Shown one piece after another: positions 12,871 to 15,665 of a DNA stretch of 15,665 nt. The stretch spans positions 1 to 15,665 of the forward strand of contig JAQBPS010000593.1 in NCBI GenBank assembly GCA_028287415.1, read 5' to 3'. The notes beneath the pieces are model-generated. The model ran no database searches. It had not been told where the DNA came from and was given only the letters and a program-made list of their open reading frames with translations. Positions within the stretch are counted from its first letter, which is position 1. Each line of letters begins with the position of its first letter. The stretch is from Bacillota bacterium. Lineage in GTDB: Bacteria; Bacillota; Sulfobacillia; Symbiobacteriales; Symbiobacteriaceae. Both the position numbers and the translations under genes were made by a program.

Positions 12871-14252
12871 TGAGTGACCGGCATGCCCCGAACGGTTTCC
12901 GCACCTTCCTGATTCTCTGGGGCACGCAGTCGCTTTCCGTGTTCGGCAGTGCCCTTACCTACTTCGCCATGACGATCTGGATGACGCAGGCGCTCTATCC
13001 CCGCCCTGATCAGCAGCCCCAGCTGGCCTTCGCACTGGCGTTGGTGGGCCTGGCGGGCATGATTCCGGCGCTGCTGATGGCCCCGATTGCCGGCGCCTGG
13101 GTTGACCGGCACGACCGGAAGCGTACGATGATCGTTGCTGACTTTGCGAACGTGCTACTCAGCGCCCTGCTGGTTGCACTGATTGCGTCGGGTCGGCTGG
13201 AACTCTGGATGCTGCTGGTGCTGGTGGTCGCATTCGGGACGCTCCAGGCCTTCCACGGGGCAGCTTTCGATACATCGTACGCCATGCTTGTGCCGGAGCA
13301 TCTGCTCCCGCGTGCCAACGGCATGATGCAGTCGATGTGGGCGCTGTCGAATGTGATCTCGCCGGCCATTGCGGCGGCGATTATCACGCTGCCGGCGCTC
13401 GCCCGACAGGGCCTGCTGCCCGCCGGGCTCGCCGGTTGGCTTGCCGGCCTGCGGGATGGGTCGGCCCTTGCCATCGCGGTGGACGGCGCGACCTTCCTCG
13501 TGGCGGCGGTCACGCTGCTTTTCCTGGTGATTCCCTCCCCGGTGCGGACCGACCTGAACACCGTCGGCGGCAAGCCGCAGAAGAGTCTCTGGGCGGATAT
13601 CCGGGAGGGTGCGGTCTACATCTGGCGGCGCCCGCCGCTGCTATGGCTGCTCGGGACGTTTGCGGTGTCCAACCTCACCGGGGCGCCCCTCCAGATGATG
13701 CACCCGCTGGTCCTCAAGTTCACCCTTGCGCGGGACTTGGCGGCGCGGGGGCTGGAATTCGCACCAGCGATGGCGCTCCTGGCGGCGGTTGCCGGTATCG
13801 GCGGTGTGGCGGGCGGCGCACTGATCAGCGCCTGGGGCGGCCTCAAGTCACGGCGGATTCTTGGAGTGCTGATCCCGGTCCTGATCGCGGGCCTCTTTCA
13901 GGTGTGCTACGGGCTGTCGCCGTTGTTTTACCTGAGCGTGGCCGCTGTCGCGATCTGTGATGCGATGGTCCCGATTCTGAACGCCCACTCGCAGACGATC
14001 TGGCAGACGCAGACCCCCAGGGAGTTGCAGGGCCGCGTCTTCGCTGTCCGCCGGGTGATTGCTCAGTGTACGGCCCCGCTGGGCACGGTGCTGGCCGGGT
14101 GGGCAGGCGGTCTGATCGACCCGGGGCGTGTCGTTGCGATCGCCGGGGGGATCATGGTCTGTTTCTGTGTTGTTCAGCTGTTCAATCCGCAGTTGCTCAA
14201 GGTGGAGGACAAGGCGCTGCTGGACGGGATGGCTGCCCGGACTGGCGACTAG
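12870..14252 (+). CDS. MFS transporter, drug/macrolide-efflux-like (DHA3 type)
   Basis: 460 residues with about 12 predicted membrane spans. The N-terminus FRTFLILWGTQSLSVFGSALTYFAM (described by its ends, residues about 10-34) and the cytoplasmic loop GAWVDRHDRKR (about 76-86) match the MefA-like exporter group. A central charged loop (about 225-250) separates the two halves. The C-terminal half contains TPRELQGRVFAVRR, common in this group. The ATG at 12870 shares its A with the TGA of the upstream hydrolase and is served by GGAGG at 12856-12860, so the pair is translationally coupled. A TTG one codon earlier is possible. The substrate is unknown; the family exports macrolides and other small molecules. 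A terminator follows. Confidence 0.9.
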   Translation: MSDRHAPNGFRTFLILWGTQSLSVFGSALTYFAMTIWMTQALYPRPDQQPQLAFALALVGLAGMIPALLMAPIAGAWVDRHDRKRTMIVADFANVLLSALLVALIASGRLELWMLLVLVVAFGTLQAFHGAAFDTSYAMLVPEHLLPRANGMMQSMWALSNVISPAIAAAIITLPALARQGLLPAGLAGWLAGLRDGSALAIAVDGATFLVAAVTLLFLVIPSPVRTDLNTVGGKPQKSLWADIREGAVYIWRRPPLLWLLGTFAVSNLTGAPLQMMHPLVLKFTLARDLAARGLEFAPAMALLAAVAGIGGVAGGALISAWGGLKSRRILGVLIPVLIAGLFQVCYGLSPLFYLSVAAVAICDAMVPILNAHSQTIWQTQTPRELQGRVFAVRRVIAQCTAPLGTVLAGWAGGLIDPGRVVAIAGGIMVCFCVVQLFNPQLLKVEDKALLDGMAARTGD

Positions 14253-14299
14253 CAATCCGCGTCATCCGCGATGAAAAATGCCTTCTCTCAATTGCACTA

Positions 14300-14337
14300 C
14301 CCCGTTGGCACGCACTCGTGCGTCAGCGGGGATTTTT
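14300..14337 (+). terminator. Intrinsic terminator of the S12-MFS operon
   Basis: CCCCGTTG pairs with CAGCGGGG (one T-G pair). A 2-base bulge leads into ACGCA/TGCGT around the loop CTCG. ATTTTT follows. It lies 47 bases after the MFS stop. Confidence 0.8.
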
Positions 14338-14344
14338 GTGCGTC

Positions 14345-14360
14345 GAAAAATATAATTTTC
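14345..14360 (+). promoter_or_regulatory. AT-rich partial palindrome with -10-like TATAAT upstream of the TetR gene
   Basis: GAAAA (14345-14349) and TTTTC (14356-14360) flank an AT core that includes TATAAT (14351-14356). A good -35 at proper spacing is missing. The site lies 57 bases before the start chosen for the TetR-family gene, so it could be its promoter and self-operator. This is inference. Confidence 0.3.
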
Positions 14361-14416
14361 ACAAGGCAGGATACATGAAAGATACAGCAAATTCACATAC
14401 CTGAGAGGTGAGTCAG

Positions 14417-15028
14417 GTGTCAGAAACGGTTGCAGACCGGGGCAAGGATCGTGCCCTCGGCGCCAAGGGTGAAGCGACACGGCAACGGCTGATGGACGCT
14501 GCCGAGGAGATCTTCGGTACCAAGGGCTTCTACCATACATCCGTCGGTGACATCACGGCGAAGGCCGGCGTTGCCCAGGGCACGTTCTACCTGTACTTCC
14601 CCACCAAGGTGGACATCTTCCGGGCGCTCGTCGAGCACCTGAGCCATGTGCTCCGCACAGAGACGGAAGTTGCCACACAGGGCGCCCGCGACCGTCTGGA
14701 GGCGGAACGCCTGGGCATCGACGCCTTTTTCAAGTTCGTCCACCGGCATCGGAACCTGTACCGCATTGTGCGGCAGGCCGAGTTCGTGGACGAAGCGCTC
14801 TACAAGTGGTACTACGAGCGGATGGCCCGCGGCTACGCCCGCAAGCTTCAGGATGCGATGCAGCGGGGCGAGATCCGCACCATGGACCCCGACTTGCTCG
14901 CCTGGTGCCTGATGGGCATCTCCGACTACACTGGCATGCGCTACATCCTCTGGAAGGAAGAGAATCAGGCGGATGCGGCCAAGCTCCTGGATTTCCTGAC
15001 AGCGGGACTCGCCCCTGAAAAGGGGTAG
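14417..15028 (+). CDS. TetR-family transcriptional regulator
   Basis: 203 residues from GTG 14417, chosen because GAGAGG (14404-14409) is 7 bases upstream; a GTG at 14408 would overlap that site. The N-terminal DNA-binding domain is clear: RLMDAAEEIFGTKGFYHTSV (24-43), then the helix-turn-helix DITAKAGVAQGTFYLYFPTK (45-64). The C-terminal helical domain (about 70-200) would bind a small ligand. Such proteins usually repress neighbouring genes or their own gene until a ligand binds. The nearest candidate target is the Liv-type binding protein gene 45 bases downstream, probably in the same operon. The upstream MFS gene is separated by a terminator. Confidence 0.93.
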   Translation: MSETVADRGKDRALGAKGEATRQRLMDAAEEIFGTKGFYHTSVGDITAKAGVAQGTFYLYFPTKVDIFRALVEHLSHVLRTETEVATQGARDRLEAERLGIDAFFKFVHRHRNLYRIVRQAEFVDEALYKWYYERMARGYARKLQDAMQRGEIRTMDPDLLAWCLMGISDYTGMRYILWKEENQADAAKLLDFLTAGLAPEKG

Positions 15029-15073
15029 CCATAGTCACGGTTGCGCACATGGGAGAGGGGGACTCATCCAGAT

Positions 15074-15665
15074 ATGAAGATTCGTTATGCATCCGCCGTA
15101 TTCACGATCGGCATCCTCGCACTGTCGGTCGCTTTAAGCGGCTGCGGCGGTGCCAAGGACGCCACGCCCGCTGCTGCCGGCCCCACGCAGGCACAGCCCC
15201 AGGCCAAGCCGCCCATCAAGATCGCGGTCGTCACTTCCCGCAGCGGCGCCTTCGAGGCTTGGGGCACCCACGAGATCCACGGCCTCCAGATCGGTCTGGA
15301 GTACGCCACCGGCGGCACGATGGCAGTGAACGGCCGGAAGATCGAGCTGAAGGAGTTCGACGACCAGGGCAAACCCGACGTGGGCAAGAGCATGGCGGAG
15401 CAGGCGATCACCGAGTGGAAGGCCGACATTGTCCAGGGCACCGTCTCATCAGGGGTGGCGACGCAGATCATCCCGGTCATCGATCAGTACAAGAAGATCT
15501 TCATGGTCGAGCCGGCCGCGGCCGACAACATCACCACGAAGGACTTCAGCAAGTATCTGTTCCGCACGGGCTCGAACACGACCCAGGACGCCCTCGCCGG
15601 TGCGGTAGGTGCCACCAAGCTCGGAAAGAAGATCTACCAGCTCGCCCCGGACTACCAGTGGGGCC
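15074..15665 (+). CDS. Liv-type ABC transporter substrate-binding lipoprotein (3' end outside window)
   Basis: The frame is open from ATG 15074 to the window edge, giving 197 residues. The lipoprotein signal has K2 and R4, a hydrophobic core, then LSGC with Cys24, and an Ala/Pro/Gln-rich linker. The mature part starts IKIAVVTSRSGAFEAWGTHEIHG (described by its ends), then LKEFDDQGKPDVGKSMAEQAI and IVQGTVSSGVATQIIPVIDQY. These features are typical of the branched-chain amino acid/amide receptor family (LivJ-like). The ribosome binding site GGGAGAGGGGG ends 12 bases upstream, slightly far. The permease and ATPase genes of a Liv system would be expected beyond the window. The ligand is unknown. 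Confidence 0.9.
   Translation, partial: MKIRYASAVFTIGILALSVALSGCGGAKDATPAAAGPTQAQPQAKPPIKIAVVTSRSGAFEAWGTHEIHGLQIGLEYATGGTMAVNGRKIELKEFDDQGKPDVGKSMAEQAITEWKADIVQGTVSSGVATQIIPVIDQYKKIFMVEPAAADNITTKDFSKYLFRTGSNTTQDALAGAVGATKLGKKIYQLAPDYQWG

Noticed and set aside
1..15665. CRISPR arrays, insertion sequences, phage or plasmid genes
   Set aside because: No regularly spaced repeats, transposase or integrase-like proteins, or terminal inverted repeats with target duplications were seen.

Overview
The window looks like chromosomal DNA from a high-GC, endospore-forming member of the Bacillota, most like Symbiobacterium. The evidence is a near-canonical sporulation sigma factor SigH (Spo0H), strong GGAGG-type ribosome binding sites, many GTG/TTG starts, classical lipoprotein signal peptides and intrinsic terminators. 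No rRNA, CRISPR array, insertion sequence or phage gene was seen.

Layout. (1) 1-282 is the 3' end of a VanW/G5-type surface protein gene. It is followed by a paired-hairpin intergenic repeat and a roughly 500-base non-coding leader region with a good sigma-A promoter. (2) 791-2223 holds sigH, a terminator, a small valine/proline/cysteine-containing protein of unknown function, and a tRNA-Thr(UGU) with its own promoter and terminator. (3) 2246-5992 holds an M20 metallopeptidase (minus strand) divergent from an M28 metallopeptidase. An MlrC/M81-family gene follows the M28 gene and is broken by two frame changes and two apparent internal deletions. (4) 5993-11326 begins with a second copy of the paired-hairpin repeat. 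A minus-strand dipeptide/oligopeptide ABC importer cluster follows, transcribed SBP1 - dppB-like - dppC-like - terminator - SBP2. The two binding proteins are close paralogues, and no ATPase gene is present. (5) 11485-14252 is a plus-strand pair, a serine beta-lactamase-like (S12) hydrolase overlapping an MFS exporter. (6) 14417-15665 is a TetR-family regulator followed by the start of a Liv-type ABC binding lipoprotein that runs off the window.

How the genes may work together (inference): regions 3-5 read as a peptide uptake and breakdown neighbourhood. Lipoprotein receptors and permeases import peptides, and cytoplasmic M20 and M28 peptidases trim them. A third hydrolase (MlrC) appears to have been lost. 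An S12 hydrolase and an exporter sit on the other side.

The points most worth a second look are these: the two-copy hairpin repeat with compensatory base changes; an identical SigH-like -35 element with the same spacing to a similar -10 upstream of both binding-protein genes; the multiply damaged mlrC gene; and the probable non-standard start codon of the dppC-like gene.
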